Assembly: GCA_947496355.1 (NCBI GenBank)
Contig: CANMCO010000017.1
Coordinates: 1-54,256 of the forward strand
DNA: 54,256 bases
Reading direction: 5' to 3'
DNA from: an uncultured Aquimarina sp.
GTDB lineage: Bacteria; Bacteroidota; Bacteroidia; Flavobacteriales; Flavobacteriaceae
Position numbers and translations under genes: made by a program. This document shows positions 38,418-45,863 of the stretch, piece by piece. The stretch's first letter is position 1, and every line of letters starts with the position of its first letter. The notes under the pieces were generated by a model. The model was not told the DNA's origin and made no database searches. It saw only the letters and a list, made by a program, of their open reading frames with translations.

Positions 38418-38576
38418 TTGAAACAAAAAAATCCATACTCATTTTTTGATGAATTTTGTTTGGAAACATTTCATCTATTTCTAGACTTTTATTTCAGTTT
38501 TACCAGAAGTAAAGTATTATCACTCGATGATTTTAAGAAATTTTACGAAGATTACTCCTTGAAAAAATGTTTTTAG
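38418..38576 (+). other. Possible small ORF, TTG start, 52 codons
   Basis: The frame reads like a real amphipathic protein (containing FDEFCLETFHLFLDFYF and LDDFKKFYEDYSLKKCF) and begins 35 nt after a TATATTTG box, but it has only a TTG start and no recognised family. It could be a small protein, the end of a decayed gene, or chance in AT-rich DNA. Confidence 0.25.
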
Positions 38577-38705
38577 CAACGCCTATGCCTTTAATAAAAT
38601 TAAAGAATAGCACTCTGGGTTATTGATAATAATTACTAAAGACAACTCCAAATAATATGATTACTTTACCGTTTAATTCTAATCAAAACCTAGGCCGTAT
38701 AGGAA

Positions 38706-40463
38706 ATGAAAACTTTTAAATACAAAATTCTCATACTATTATTGTTTTTATCTTTTCAGAATATCTATACCCAAGATATTGACGAAACAGACATAAATGA
38801 GCTTACAAAAAACAATTATAACGACCTTTCAGAATATTTTCAACTTAGAATCAAAGATTCTACAAAAGTTCGAGTATATGCCCAAGCATTTCTTGCGAAA
38901 GCAAAGCAAGAAAGTAATACAATCAAAAAAGCAGATGGATATTACATGTTGGCGACAGTTTCAGAGCATGAAGAAGCTCTGCTGTATTGTGATAGCATAA
39001 TTGAAGTTACAAAAAATGAAGATCATTATTCGTATCCCGCCAAAGCTCACTTATTAAAAGCACAAATTTTGGGATCTCAAAGTGAGTATCAAAAAACCAT
39101 GGATGAATTGGTGAAAGCTAATATCTATGCAAATAAAAACGAAAATATAGATCAAAAGTATAAAACGAAGTATTTTATTGCCATCTTAAAAAATAACCTT
39201 GGGGAGTATGAAGAGAGTTTAGATATTTTAAAATCTACTACCGAATATTATAAAAATAAATATGATGAAGATAAAAATTACGAATACGATTATATAAAAT
39301 CTCTTTATGCTTATGGAAATGCTTATGATGTAAATAATAAGTATGATTCTGCATATACCATTAATAAAAAGGCAATAAAATTAAGCTTAAAATCAAAAGA
39401 CAGTACACTATACGGCAGACTTCTACTAACATCTGCTGTAACACTTTATCACAAAAAACAATATCAAGCCAGTTTGGATAGTATTACTAAACTAAAAGAA
39501 ATAAGTAATCATAGACCACAAAGTAAAGGTACTTTAATAAGAACTCATCTTTATTTGGGTAAAATTTATTTTGTTCAAAACAAATTCGAGAAATCTATTC
39601 ATCATCTTAAAGTTGTAGATTCATTTGCTTTTTCAAAACAATATTTTTTTATTAATATTCGAGAAGCTTATGAGCTATTAATAAAATATCATAGAGAACA
39701 ACAAGAAACTGAAAAACAAATTTTCTATATCGATAGACTACTTAAAGTTGATAGCATCCTGGATAATGACTATAAATACATCTCCCGGCAAATCAATGAT
39801 GAATACTCTACGCCAAATTTAATACTTGAAAAGCAGGAAATAATTGACTCCCTTCAAAAAAACAATAAGTCTAAAATTATTTTCCTAATAATTTTGTCTA
39901 CTCTATTTCTATTACTAATAATAGTTTTGATAAGAAATGACAAAAAGAAGAAAACCTACAAAAAAAGATTTTTAGAATTATTAGATCACAATAAAAAGCC
40001 TTCTTTATCGACTTCGGTAATAAACCCTTCTAAAAAAATAGAAAAAAATGAGTCGAATAATAGTGATATAGGAATCTCGGAAATCATTGTAAATGATATT
40101 TTGAAAAGTCTTAAATCCTTTGAAAATAATAACGATTTTTTGACTCCAAATCTTACCGTAAGTAGTTTATCCAAAAAGTTTAAAACAAATTCAAAATACT
40201 TGTCTAAGGTTATCAACATACTTAAAGACAAAAGCTTCAGTAATTATGTAAACGAGCTTAGAATTGATTATGTTGTAGAAGAACTAAAATCGAATCCTAA
40301 ATTTAGAAAGTATACCATAAAAGCTATTGCTAACGAAATTGGTTTCAACACTACAGAGGCTTTTTCTAAGTCATTCTATAAAACTACTGGTATCTACCCT
40401 TCGTTTTTCTTAAAGCAACTTGAAAAGCAGCAAGATAATAGCAAAATAAGAGAAACCATATAA
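38706..40463 (+). CDS. Membrane-anchored TPR protein with C-terminal AraC-type DNA-binding domain
   Basis: This 585-residue transcription regulator is of a Bacteroidetes type. It has a signal peptide (1-22, ending YTQ), helical tetratricopeptide-like repeats outside the cytoplasm (about 30-370), one membrane helix (390-410, IIFLIILSTLFLLLIIVLI), a basic and coiled linker, and an AraC helix-turn-helix domain (about 480-570; VSSLSKKFKTNSKYLSKVI, then IKAIANEIGFNTTEAFSKSFYKTTGIYPSFF). It probably senses a periplasmic peptide or protein and acts on DNA from the membrane. It sits between the divergent NRPS operon and the two small peptide genes, and similar motifs occur in front of both, so it may control both. 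The inducing signal is unknown; the small peptides themselves are candidates. Confidence 0.9.
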   Translation: MKTFKYKILILLLFLSFQNIYTQDIDETDINELTKNNYNDLSEYFQLRIKDSTKVRVYAQAFLAKAKQESNTIKKADGYYMLATVSEHEEALLYCDSIIEVTKNEDHYSYPAKAHLLKAQILGSQSEYQKTMDELVKANIYANKNENIDQKYKTKYFIAILKNNLGEYEESLDILKSTTEYYKNKYDEDKNYEYDYIKSLYAYGNAYDVNNKYDSAYTINKKAIKLSLKSKDSTLYGRLLLTSAVTLYHKKQYQASLDSITKLKEISNHRPQSKGTLIRTHLYLGKIYFVQNKFEKSIHHLKVVDSFAFSKQYFFINIREAYELLIKYHREQQETEKQIFYIDRLLKVDSILDNDYKYISRQINDEYSTPNLILEKQEIIDSLQKNNKSKIIFLIILSTLFLLLIIVLIRNDKKKKTYKKRFLELLDHNKKPSLSTSVINPSKKIEKNESNNSDIGISEIIVNDILKSLKSFENNNDFLTPNLTVSSLSKKFKTNSKYLSKVINILKDKSFSNYVNELRIDYVVEELKSNPKFRKYTIKAIANEIGFNTTEAFSKSFYKTTGIYPSFFLKQLEKQQDNSKIRETI

Positions 40464-40495
40464 GTATTTGATTTTTAATGTTTTAAAAGACTTAA

Positions 40496-40534
40496 TTCAG
40501 GAAAACAGACATCCAAATTCCCGAAAAACAGACA
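40496..40534 (+). promoter_or_regulatory. Direct repeat AAAACAGACA, 23-nt spacing, upstream of the peptide genes
   Basis: AAAACAGACA occurs at 40502-40511 and 40525-40534, a spacing of about two helical turns, typical of AraC-family sites. It lies about 80-110 nt before the first peptide ATG. A partial -10-like TATAATTT follows at 40574-40581. The first copy is preceded by TTCAGG, as in the motif in front of the NRPS operon. Confidence 0.5.
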
Positions 40535-40612
40535 ACCTTCATCCAAAAAGCGCCTCTATTTCTATGATTAACCTATAATTTAGTAGAATCATTAAATCAT
40601 AAAAATACAATA

Positions 40613-40762
40613 ATGAAAAAATCACACAATCAAAAACAAAAACTTAATCTTAAAAAGATTAAAATAACAAAACTTAATAATTTTAAGCACATAAAAGGAG
40701 GGGCACAAATTTTCCTAAATGACACCGGTTACAACACCGATACTTTTGAGACTAGATGTTAA
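40613..40762 (+). CDS. GG-leader RiPP precursor peptide 1 (49 aa)
   Basis: A short gene with ATG at 40613-40615 and stop at 40760-40762. The leader is Lys-rich and contains LNLKKIKITKLNN, then ends IKGG at residues 27-30. The core is AQIFLNDTGYNTDTFETRC. The leader resembles the Bacteroidetes natural-product precursors annotated as class I lanthipeptide or GG-Bacteroidales family. The core has four Thr and a single Cys as its last residue, which would allow one (methyl)lanthionine ring if a Thr is dehydrated. A close paralogue follows 100 nt later. The export or maturation protease for the GG site is not in the window. The product is not known to me. Confidence 0.8.
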   Translation: MKKSHNQKQKLNLKKIKITKLNNFKHIKGGAQIFLNDTGYNTDTFETRC

Positions 40763-40862
40763 TACATCCAAATAGTTGTTATTAATATACAATCTCAAAC
40801 GCTTAAAGAAATTATTTTTTTGCACAACTTAAACAAATTGATACTCAATTAAATCCGAAACA

Positions 40863-41015
40863 ATGAAAAAGTCACACAATCAGAGAAAACTTACTTTAAA
40901 AAAACTAAAAATAACAAAACTTAATAATCCAAATAATATAAAAGGAGGCGCACAAATTTTCATACAAGACACTGATATAAATACCGACACTTTTCCCGGA
41001 GCAGCTTTATGTTAG
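40863..41015 (+). CDS. GG-leader RiPP precursor peptide 2 (50 aa)
   Basis: Paralogue of the peptide gene just upstream. The leader keeps MKKSHNQ and KKLKITKLNN and ends IKGG (residues 26-29); the core is AQIFIQDTDINTDTFPGAALC. Between the two peptides the core block AQIF-x-x-DT-x-x-NTDTF is conserved, while the last few residues differ (ETRC versus PGAALC), yet both end in a single Cys. This pattern suggests a fixed scaffold with a variable end. The Pro near the end could be a target of the prolyl oligopeptidase encoded next, but peptide 1 has no Pro. Start chosen at the ATG at 40863-40865, matching the paralogue. Confidence 0.8.
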   Translation: MKKSHNQRKLTLKKLKITKLNNPNNIKGGAQIFIQDTDINTDTFPGAALC

Positions 41016-41083
41016 TAACTATCTTTAATAGCTTATAATTTGCTATCTCATAAATGCAAAATTTATGCATTTCTAAAACGACT

Positions 41084-41120
41084 AAATTATCCTTTTGTTT
41101 TAAAAATGAAAGGATAATTT
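41084..41120 (+). terminator. Hairpin downstream of the peptide genes
   Basis: AAATTATCCTTT and AAAGGATAATTT form a perfect 12-bp stem with a 13-nt loop about 70 nt after the second peptide stop, followed by TTCTC. The U tract is weak, so this is a probable terminator or an mRNA-stabilising hairpin. Confidence 0.5.
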
Positions 41121-41160
41121 TCTCGATAAATTAAGTAATATTTATTTGACGGATTATTAA

Positions 41161-41186
41161 TCATTCTAGAATATAAACTAGAATGA
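41161..41186. repeat. Perfect 9-bp inverted repeat upstream of the oligopeptidase gene
   Basis: TCATTCTAG and CTAGAATGA are spaced by 8 nt and lie 37-62 nt before a TATGTTTG box. The position suits an activator or repressor site. Confidence 0.4.
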
Positions 41187-41325
41187 AGATAATCCGAGAT
41201 AAGGAAAAATGATTCAACAGAATATGTTTGAATACTAAAATAACCTCCAACTTTCTAAGAATCATAAAATTTAACAATACCGATAAAAATCAATATGTGA
41301 GGTTGTTTTAATTAGTTTTAAGGTT

Positions 41326-43494
41326 ATGAAGATAAAATCTTTTTTTGTTACCACTTTTTTCTTATCATGTTTTTTTATCTCTTCTCAAGAAAGAACAAAT
41401 ACCTTACCTCCAAAAATTGTTGTCGATGAATATCACGGGCAAAAAATTGAAGACCCTTACAGATATGCAGAGGATTTAAACTCTCTTATAGTTAATGAAT
41501 GGATTACAGCACAAAACAAAATTTCAAAAAATCTATTAAGTAGGATCGGGAAAAAACAATATTTGATAGACAAGCAAATTGAACTCGATAAGAAAAAAGA
41601 ATTTGTTATATCTAAACTTAAGGTAACAGAAAATGACAAACATTTTTATCTAAAAAGATTGCCCGATGAAAATGTTCCTAAACTATATTATAGGCAAGCA
41701 TTTTCAAGTCCAGAAAAGCTTCTTTATGACCCGAAGCAATTTAACCCAGATTCTAACACCGAATATGTAATCAATTATTTACAGCCCAACTGGAATGGTT
41801 CCAAAATTGTTGTAAGTCTAACTAAAAAGGGTAAAGAAGTCTCCGAAATGATTATTATCGATGTAGTTTCAAAAAAAACACATCCAGAAGTAATAAAAAA
41901 TGTATGGCCGTCCAATACCGGAGGAGTAGAGTGGTTACCTGATAACTCTGGTTTCATCTATGTTCATTATACTTCTATAGATCCAAGATCAATAGAATTT
42001 TTAAAAAATACTAAATCGGTTATCTATAAACTAGGTGATAACCCTAAAATTCTTAAAGAAGTATTTTCCAAAACACATAATCCTGATCTCAATTTAGAAG
42101 AAGGTGATTTTCCTATAACATCATTAAAAAGTAAAAATAGTAAATATTTGATCGGAACAACTCCTGGCGCTGGTAGTTACTATAATTCCTATTATCTACC
42201 TATTGATGAGATGGAAACAAAAAATTGGAAACTCCTCTTTAAAAAATCTGACGAAATAAAAAGTATAATTCTAAAAGGTGATTCTCTTGTTTATCAAACT
42301 TCTAAGAATGCTCCCAATTTTAGAATATGTATTACATCGATTAAAGACCCTGATTTTGACAACCCAAGAGTTTTGGTCAAAGAAAGAGTAGACGAAGTTA
42401 TTACAGATTTTGATCTAACCAAAGATGGTTTGTATTTTGTAACTAGTAAAAATGGGGTCAAAGCAAGCTTGTTTAAGCGTGAGAATACATCCCGAAATGA
42501 AATAAAACTCCCTCAAGTATATGGTGATTTAGATATTAGTTCAAAAGGAATAGATCATTCCGAATTATGGATTACTGCTAGCGGTTGGACTACAGATAGT
42601 AGAAGATATGAGTACTTTGATGGCAAACTAATAGACAAAGATTTTAATCAGACCTTTGATAACAAACAGTTTCAAGAAATTGTTGTTGAAGAAATTGAAG
42701 TAGAAGCTCATGACGGTAAAAAAATACCACTATCAATTCTTTATAAAAAGGGAATAAAAAAGGATGGTAAAAATCACACTTTGATGGATGGTTATGGTGC
42801 ATATGGTATTTCTATGAGTCCAACTTTTTCTTTACGTAGATTACTATGGGTTCTTGAAGGAGGCGTATTTGCAATCGCTCATGTAAGAGGTGGTGGAGAA
42901 AAAGGCGAGGCATGGCACAAAGGAGGGTATAAATCCACGAAACCTAATACATGGAAAGACTTTATATCTTGTGCCGAATACTTAATATCCAACCGCTATA
43001 CCTCACCTAAAAAACTTGCAGTATGGAGCGGTAGCGCTGGAGGAATATTAATAGGGCGAGCAATTACGGACAGATCAGATTTATTTGCCGCGGCCATTAT
43101 AGAATTTGGTTCTCTAAATATGCTAAGATCAGAAATGAGACCAAATGGTGTTACAAATATCAAGGAATTCGGAGCATTAAAAGATCCCGTTGAATTTGAA
43201 GGACTATTAGAAATGGATGCTTATCACCATATAAAAGATAACAAAAAATATCCCGCAACTCTAATTGCCGCAGGTTTAAATGATGCTAGAGTTCCTGCCT
43301 GGTTTTCTGTAAAATTTGCAGCAAGACTCCAACGGGCTAATATTTCATCTACAGACAATCTCCTATTAATAGATAAAGATACTGGTCATGGTGTTGATGA
43401 TACCAAATTAAAAGGGTTTAATAGATTTGCAACTGTTCTATCTTTTGCATTTTGGCAAACCGGACACCCAGATTATCAACCTAAACAACAATAA
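41326..43494 (+). CDS. Exported prolyl oligopeptidase, peptidase S9A family
   Basis: This 722-residue serine peptidase has a signal peptide (1-21, FFLSCFFISSQ), an N-terminal seven-bladed propeller domain starting VVDEYHGQKIEDPYRYAED, and a C-terminal alpha/beta-hydrolase domain. The catalytic Ser lies in VWSGSAGGILIG (classical enzymes have GGSNGG), the Asp in AAGLNDARVPAW and the His in DTGHGVD, with GYGAYG and HVRGGGEKGEAWHKGG as further family marks. It should cut short peptides after proline in the periplasm. Its place right after the two peptide genes and before the LanC-like gene suggests a role in trimming the peptide product; family members in plants and fungi also close peptide rings. 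A general peptide-degrading role remains possible. Confidence 0.9.
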   Translation: MKIKSFFVTTFFLSCFFISSQERTNTLPPKIVVDEYHGQKIEDPYRYAEDLNSLIVNEWITAQNKISKNLLSRIGKKQYLIDKQIELDKKKEFVISKLKVTENDKHFYLKRLPDENVPKLYYRQAFSSPEKLLYDPKQFNPDSNTEYVINYLQPNWNGSKIVVSLTKKGKEVSEMIIIDVVSKKTHPEVIKNVWPSNTGGVEWLPDNSGFIYVHYTSIDPRSIEFLKNTKSVIYKLGDNPKILKEVFSKTHNPDLNLEEGDFPITSLKSKNSKYLIGTTPGAGSYYNSYYLPIDEMETKNWKLLFKKSDEIKSIILKGDSLVYQTSKNAPNFRICITSIKDPDFDNPRVLVKERVDEVITDFDLTKDGLYFVTSKNGVKASLFKRENTSRNEIKLPQVYGDLDISSKGIDHSELWITASGWTTDSRRYEYFDGKLIDKDFNQTFDNKQFQEIVVEEIEVEAHDGKKIPLSILYKKGIKKDGKNHTLMDGYGAYGISMSPTFSLRRLLWVLEGGVFAIAHVRGGGEKGEAWHKGGYKSTKPNTWKDFISCAEYLISNRYTSPKKLAVWSGSAGGILIGRAITDRSDLFAAAIIEFGSLNMLRSEMRPNGVTNIKEFGALKDPVEFEGLLEMDAYHHIKDNKKYPATLIAAGLNDARVPAWFSVKFAARLQRANISSTDNLLLIDKDTGHGVDDTKLKGFNRFATVLSFAFWQTGHPDYQPKQQ

Positions 43495-43517
43495 ACCACA
43501 CCCTAATAACCTTATAA

Positions 43518-44897
43518 CTAGTTTTTTACAGTATCTATATTAGGTGTATCAGGCAATGTAATTAATGGTTTCTTTTGCAATTGATAAGCATTGAGTTGTA
43601 AAAGCCAGAGTCCCATACCTGCCGATCCCTGCATTAGACCGGTTTGAGCTGCCAACTCATTAGGATTTCTTCTATTCTCTGCATGTATCCACTTTATGTA
43701 ATCTTCTTCTTGAGTAAGCGACGAAATAATTTTTTGAGTCATTCTTTCTGAAAACTGAAGATATTTTGTATCTTCTGTTATCTTAAAAAGCCAAAAATAA
43801 TATTCTGCAACACCTGTGGCTCCACAACATTTACCTACATTGTTCCAATACCCAGGAGTTTCATTTTGATCAATCCCTTCTAACATTAAATAATCTGCAG
43901 AATGTGTTATTTTATCTAACCATTTCTCATCTTGCGTAGCATCAAAAAGAGAATAATATAATCTACTAGTTCCTGCAGGACCATGACACCAACCTAAATA
44001 ATACAAATCTTCACCTTCAGGAAGGTGATGTGGAATATAACCCTTACTATTTGATATAGAATCCAAAGCCTTAGTAGCTTTTATGGCTGCATCCAGATAT
44101 TTTTTAGTTTTAGTTCTTTTGTATTCTTCAGCTAGAAAATACGCCACTCCAGAAGTGCCATGTGAAAAATTATCCATAAAATATTTATAGTCCGGAAAAA
44201 CCTTCCAACGCAAACCTTTATTTACTTCAATAGCATTGTCTAACAGTCCTTCAGCTACTAATCGGGATAGTCTATCAGCTTTTTCAGATCCCAATTCATT
44301 TGTAATATATTGTAAATAAAGACCTATTCCCGCACTTCCATATACAATATCGGTTATGTTTCCCCAATGTATCCCATTGGCAGATTTATTAGAAGATTGC
44401 TCAAGTAGAGTAATTGTTTGTAATGCTCCATGTTTATATTTTTTATTTCCAGTAGATTTGAAAACTTCAGTTAACGTAAAACCTACCCCCGCTAACCCAG
44501 TGTACAAGCCAACTTCTTCTGAATTATATATCGTATCCCTTAATGTATGAACCAAATAATTCGCTCCGGATCTGGCTTGGTTCAAATATACAGTATCATT
44601 AGTGGCATTAAACAATTCTAAATAGAATAACACAATTCCTGGAATACCCCTGTACAAAGCTTTATCAACTTTTGAGTTTATACTATCTGGCATTACTCTC
44701 CATACTTCTCCATTGCCTGAGTCATATTTAGCAGTTTGGATATATTTTTCTGATTTTATAGCTAGAGACAACCAATCCTCGTTTTGAAAGGGTTTTTCTC
44801 TTTTAGTACAAGATACAGTACATATAAAACCAATGACTATTGCCATTGAGTATTTAAAGAAACGCCTATTAAGTTTACTTATGTACGGTAGTTGCAT
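43518..44897 (-). CDS. LanC-like cyclase as a lipoprotein, CCG-type zinc site
   Basis: A lanthionine synthetase C-like protein (about 459 residues from the ATG chosen here) with an alpha/alpha toroid fold. Repeats of the GxxG type are visible: YRGIPGIVLFYLEL, YTGLAGVGFTL, YGSAGIGLYL, HGTSGVAYFL, HGPAGTSRLYY, CGATGVAEYYF and QGSAGMGLWLLQL. The zinc ligands would be Cys in WCHGPAG and two Cys in KCCGATG, where classical LanC has Cys-His; ProcM-like LanM enzymes also use CCG. The N-terminus has a lipoprotein signal (membrane stretch ending TVSC), so the enzyme is probably in the periplasm. A GTG at 44916-44918 is an alternative start. It converges with the oligopeptidase gene (23-nt gap). No LanB or LanM dehydratase is in the window, so the reaction is inferred. 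Confidence 0.85.
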   Translation of the reverse strand: MQLPYISKLNRRFFKYSMAIVIGFICTVSCTKREKPFQNEDWLSLAIKSEKYIQTAKYDSGNGEVWRVMPDSINSKVDKALYRGIPGIVLFYLELFNATNDTVYLNQARSGANYLVHTLRDTIYNSEEVGLYTGLAGVGFTLTEVFKSTGNKKYKHGALQTITLLEQSSNKSANGIHWGNITDIVYGSAGIGLYLQYITNELGSEKADRLSRLVAEGLLDNAIEVNKGLRWKVFPDYKYFMDNFSHGTSGVAYFLAEEYKRTKTKKYLDAAIKATKALDSISNSKGYIPHHLPEGEDLYYLGWCHGPAGTSRLYYSLFDATQDEKWLDKITHSADYLMLEGIDQNETPGYWNNVGKCCGATGVAEYYFWLFKITEDTKYLQFSERMTQKIISSLTQEEDYIKWIHAENRRNPNELAAQTGLMQGSAGMGLWLLQLNAYQLQKKPLITLPDTPNIDTVKN

Positions 44898-45051
44898 GAT
44901 TGATGTTATGTGAATCACAAATCTAACCGATTTTTAATGGACTTGAAATTATTTACCGATACTTGATCATGTCTTTAAGTTATTTTTATGATTTTCTCTT
45001 TCGGAAATTTAAAACCTGATCATTATACAAGTACTCATAATACGAATTCAC

Positions 45052-45462
45052 TCATTTTCTCTTTAAATAATTAAAGAGAGCTATTATCAACAATACAAAC
45101 GCCAAGCCAAAACCAACAATACCGATATTGAGTCCAAATAGTGTTTTCTCACTTCCGTCCATAAATTTCATTGAACCTCCATAAAAATCTTTAAGTAAAA
45201 AAGACATAATAAATCCACCTGTGATAATCATACAAAGTATTGAGCTTATAAGGACTTCTCTTTTTAGCCATACTAGCCAAAGACATAATACTCCAATGCT
45301 TGAGTTTGTAATAAGTTGCCATACCTCATGAATTCTAACATGTGGAGTCCAATCAGGATTAAACACATGCGTATTGTTAATTTCCAAATATGGTACTACT
45401 ATAGCGTAAAGAAAAACACTAAATGTAACTACAACTTTTTGTGTTCTTATGTTATCCTTCAT
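45052..45462 (-). CDS. Small four-helix membrane protein, unknown function
   Basis: This 136-residue protein has four predicted membrane helices (about 10-26, 48-65, 70-90 and 112-132) and short loops, ending in FNYLKRK. I do not recognise the family. The helix-one region VVVTFSVFLYAIVVPYLEIN and the loop DWTPHVRIHEVWQL are its most distinctive parts. It is isolated, between the LanC-like gene and the tRNA, on the same strand as both, with about 130 nt between it and the LanC-like gene. Confidence 0.75.
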   Translation of the reverse strand: MKDNIRTQKVVVTFSVFLYAIVVPYLEINNTHVFNPDWTPHVRIHEVWQLITNSSIGVLCLWLVWLKREVLISSILCMIITGGFIMSFLLKDFYGGSMKFMDGSEKTLFGLNIGIVGFGLAFVLLIIALFNYLKRK

Positions 45463-45501
45463 GATTTATATGTTTTAATTGTAGAAAACCTGACTTAGGT
45501 G

Positions 45502-45531
45502 TTGATTTTGATTCATCCTCACCTATATTTG
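45502..45531 (+). promoter_or_regulatory. Consensus Bacteroidetes promoter without an obvious gene
   Basis: TTG at 45502-45504, a 19-nt spacer and TATATTTG at 45524-45531 match the flavobacterial consensus. It points rightwards into a stretch that has no coding frame and ends at the hairpin at 45682-45712, so it could drive a small RNA. Confidence 0.4.
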
Positions 45532-45681
45532 GTTTTACTTTCTCTTATCGATATCCGTTATAAGACCTTATAAAAGGATATTCTTTATAAATCTAAAGAA
45601 TTTAGAATAAACATTATACTTATAATAAATATTGGTATATGAATTTCTGAAGACTAATTTATTCAAAACCGTCCAAAACAT

Positions 45682-45712
45682 AAAAATCCTGAAGAATATC
45701 TTCAGGATTTTT
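45682..45712. terminator. Strong bidirectional intrinsic terminator next to tRNA-Val
   Basis: AAAAATCCTGAAGA and its exact complement form a 14-bp stem with a 3-nt loop (ATA). It lies 8 nt after the tRNA 3' end on the minus strand, and A/T runs flank both sides. Confidence 0.85.
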
Positions 45713-45720
45713 ATTTCTGT

Positions 45721-45794
45721 GGGCGCGAAGGGATTCGAACCCCTGACCCCTTGGGTGTAAACCAAGTGCTCTGAACCAACTGAGCTACGCGCCC
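45721..45794 (-). tRNA. tRNA-Val (anticodon UAC)
   Basis: A full 74-nt cloverleaf can be read on the minus strand: acceptor stem GGGCGCG/CGCGCCC, D arm with AGCTCAGTTGGTT, anticodon stem CTTGG/CCAAG with loop TTTACAC (anticodon TAC at 45757-45759), and T arm GGTTCGAATCC. CCA is not encoded. Confidence 0.95.
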
Positions 45795-45815
45795 GCTATC
45801 TCTCGATTGCGGATG

Positions 45816-45846
45816 CAAATATAAGACAGTTTTATAGTCTACCAAA
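45816..45846 (-). promoter_or_regulatory. Promoter of tRNA-Val
   Basis: On the minus strand TTTTG (CAAAA at 45843-45847), a 19-nt spacer and TATATTTG (CAAATATA at 45816-45823) match the TTTG-N19-TAnnTTTG consensus. The start site would fall about 15 nt before the tRNA. Confidence 0.7.
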
Positions 45847-45863
45847 AGAATTTCAAATAAAAA

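Larger units (their letters stand above)
37561..38705. other. 1.1-kb intergenic control region between the NRPS operon and the TPR-AraC gene
   Basis: No well-supported gene lies here. It holds the candidate NRPS operon promoter and leader (37560 to about 37908, minus strand), a perfect palindrome and motif cluster (37918-37952), a perfect inverted repeat (38241-38261), a TATATTTG box on the plus strand (38376-38383) and a weak 52-codon frame at 38418-38576. The region is very AT-rich. Confidence 0.7.
41016..41325. other. 310-nt gap between the peptides and the prolyl oligopeptidase gene
   Basis: Holds a strong hairpin (41084-41120), a perfect 9-bp inverted repeat (41161-41186) and a TATGTTTG -7-like box (41223-41230) about 96 nt before the next gene. 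No coding frame is seen. Confidence 0.6.

Noticed and set aside
40613..41015. The two short peptides as bacteriocin-only or type A toxin genes
   Set aside because: They lack strong hydrophobic segments and no antitoxin or immunity gene is visible; the GG leader fits RiPP precursors better.
41326..43494. Prolyl oligopeptidase as the certain leader-removing protease of the peptides
   Set aside because: Peptide 1 has no proline and both leaders end in GG, which points to a C39-type cut; only a trimming or ring-closing role is left open.
45568..45765. 66-codon frame over the tRNA-Val region
   Set aside because: It runs through the tRNA and its terminator, which explain the sequence; the translation has no protein-like pattern.
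45721..45794. tRNA-Val as an integration site of a genomic island carrying the cluster
   Set aside because: No integrase and no repeated copy of the tRNA 3' end were seen in the window.
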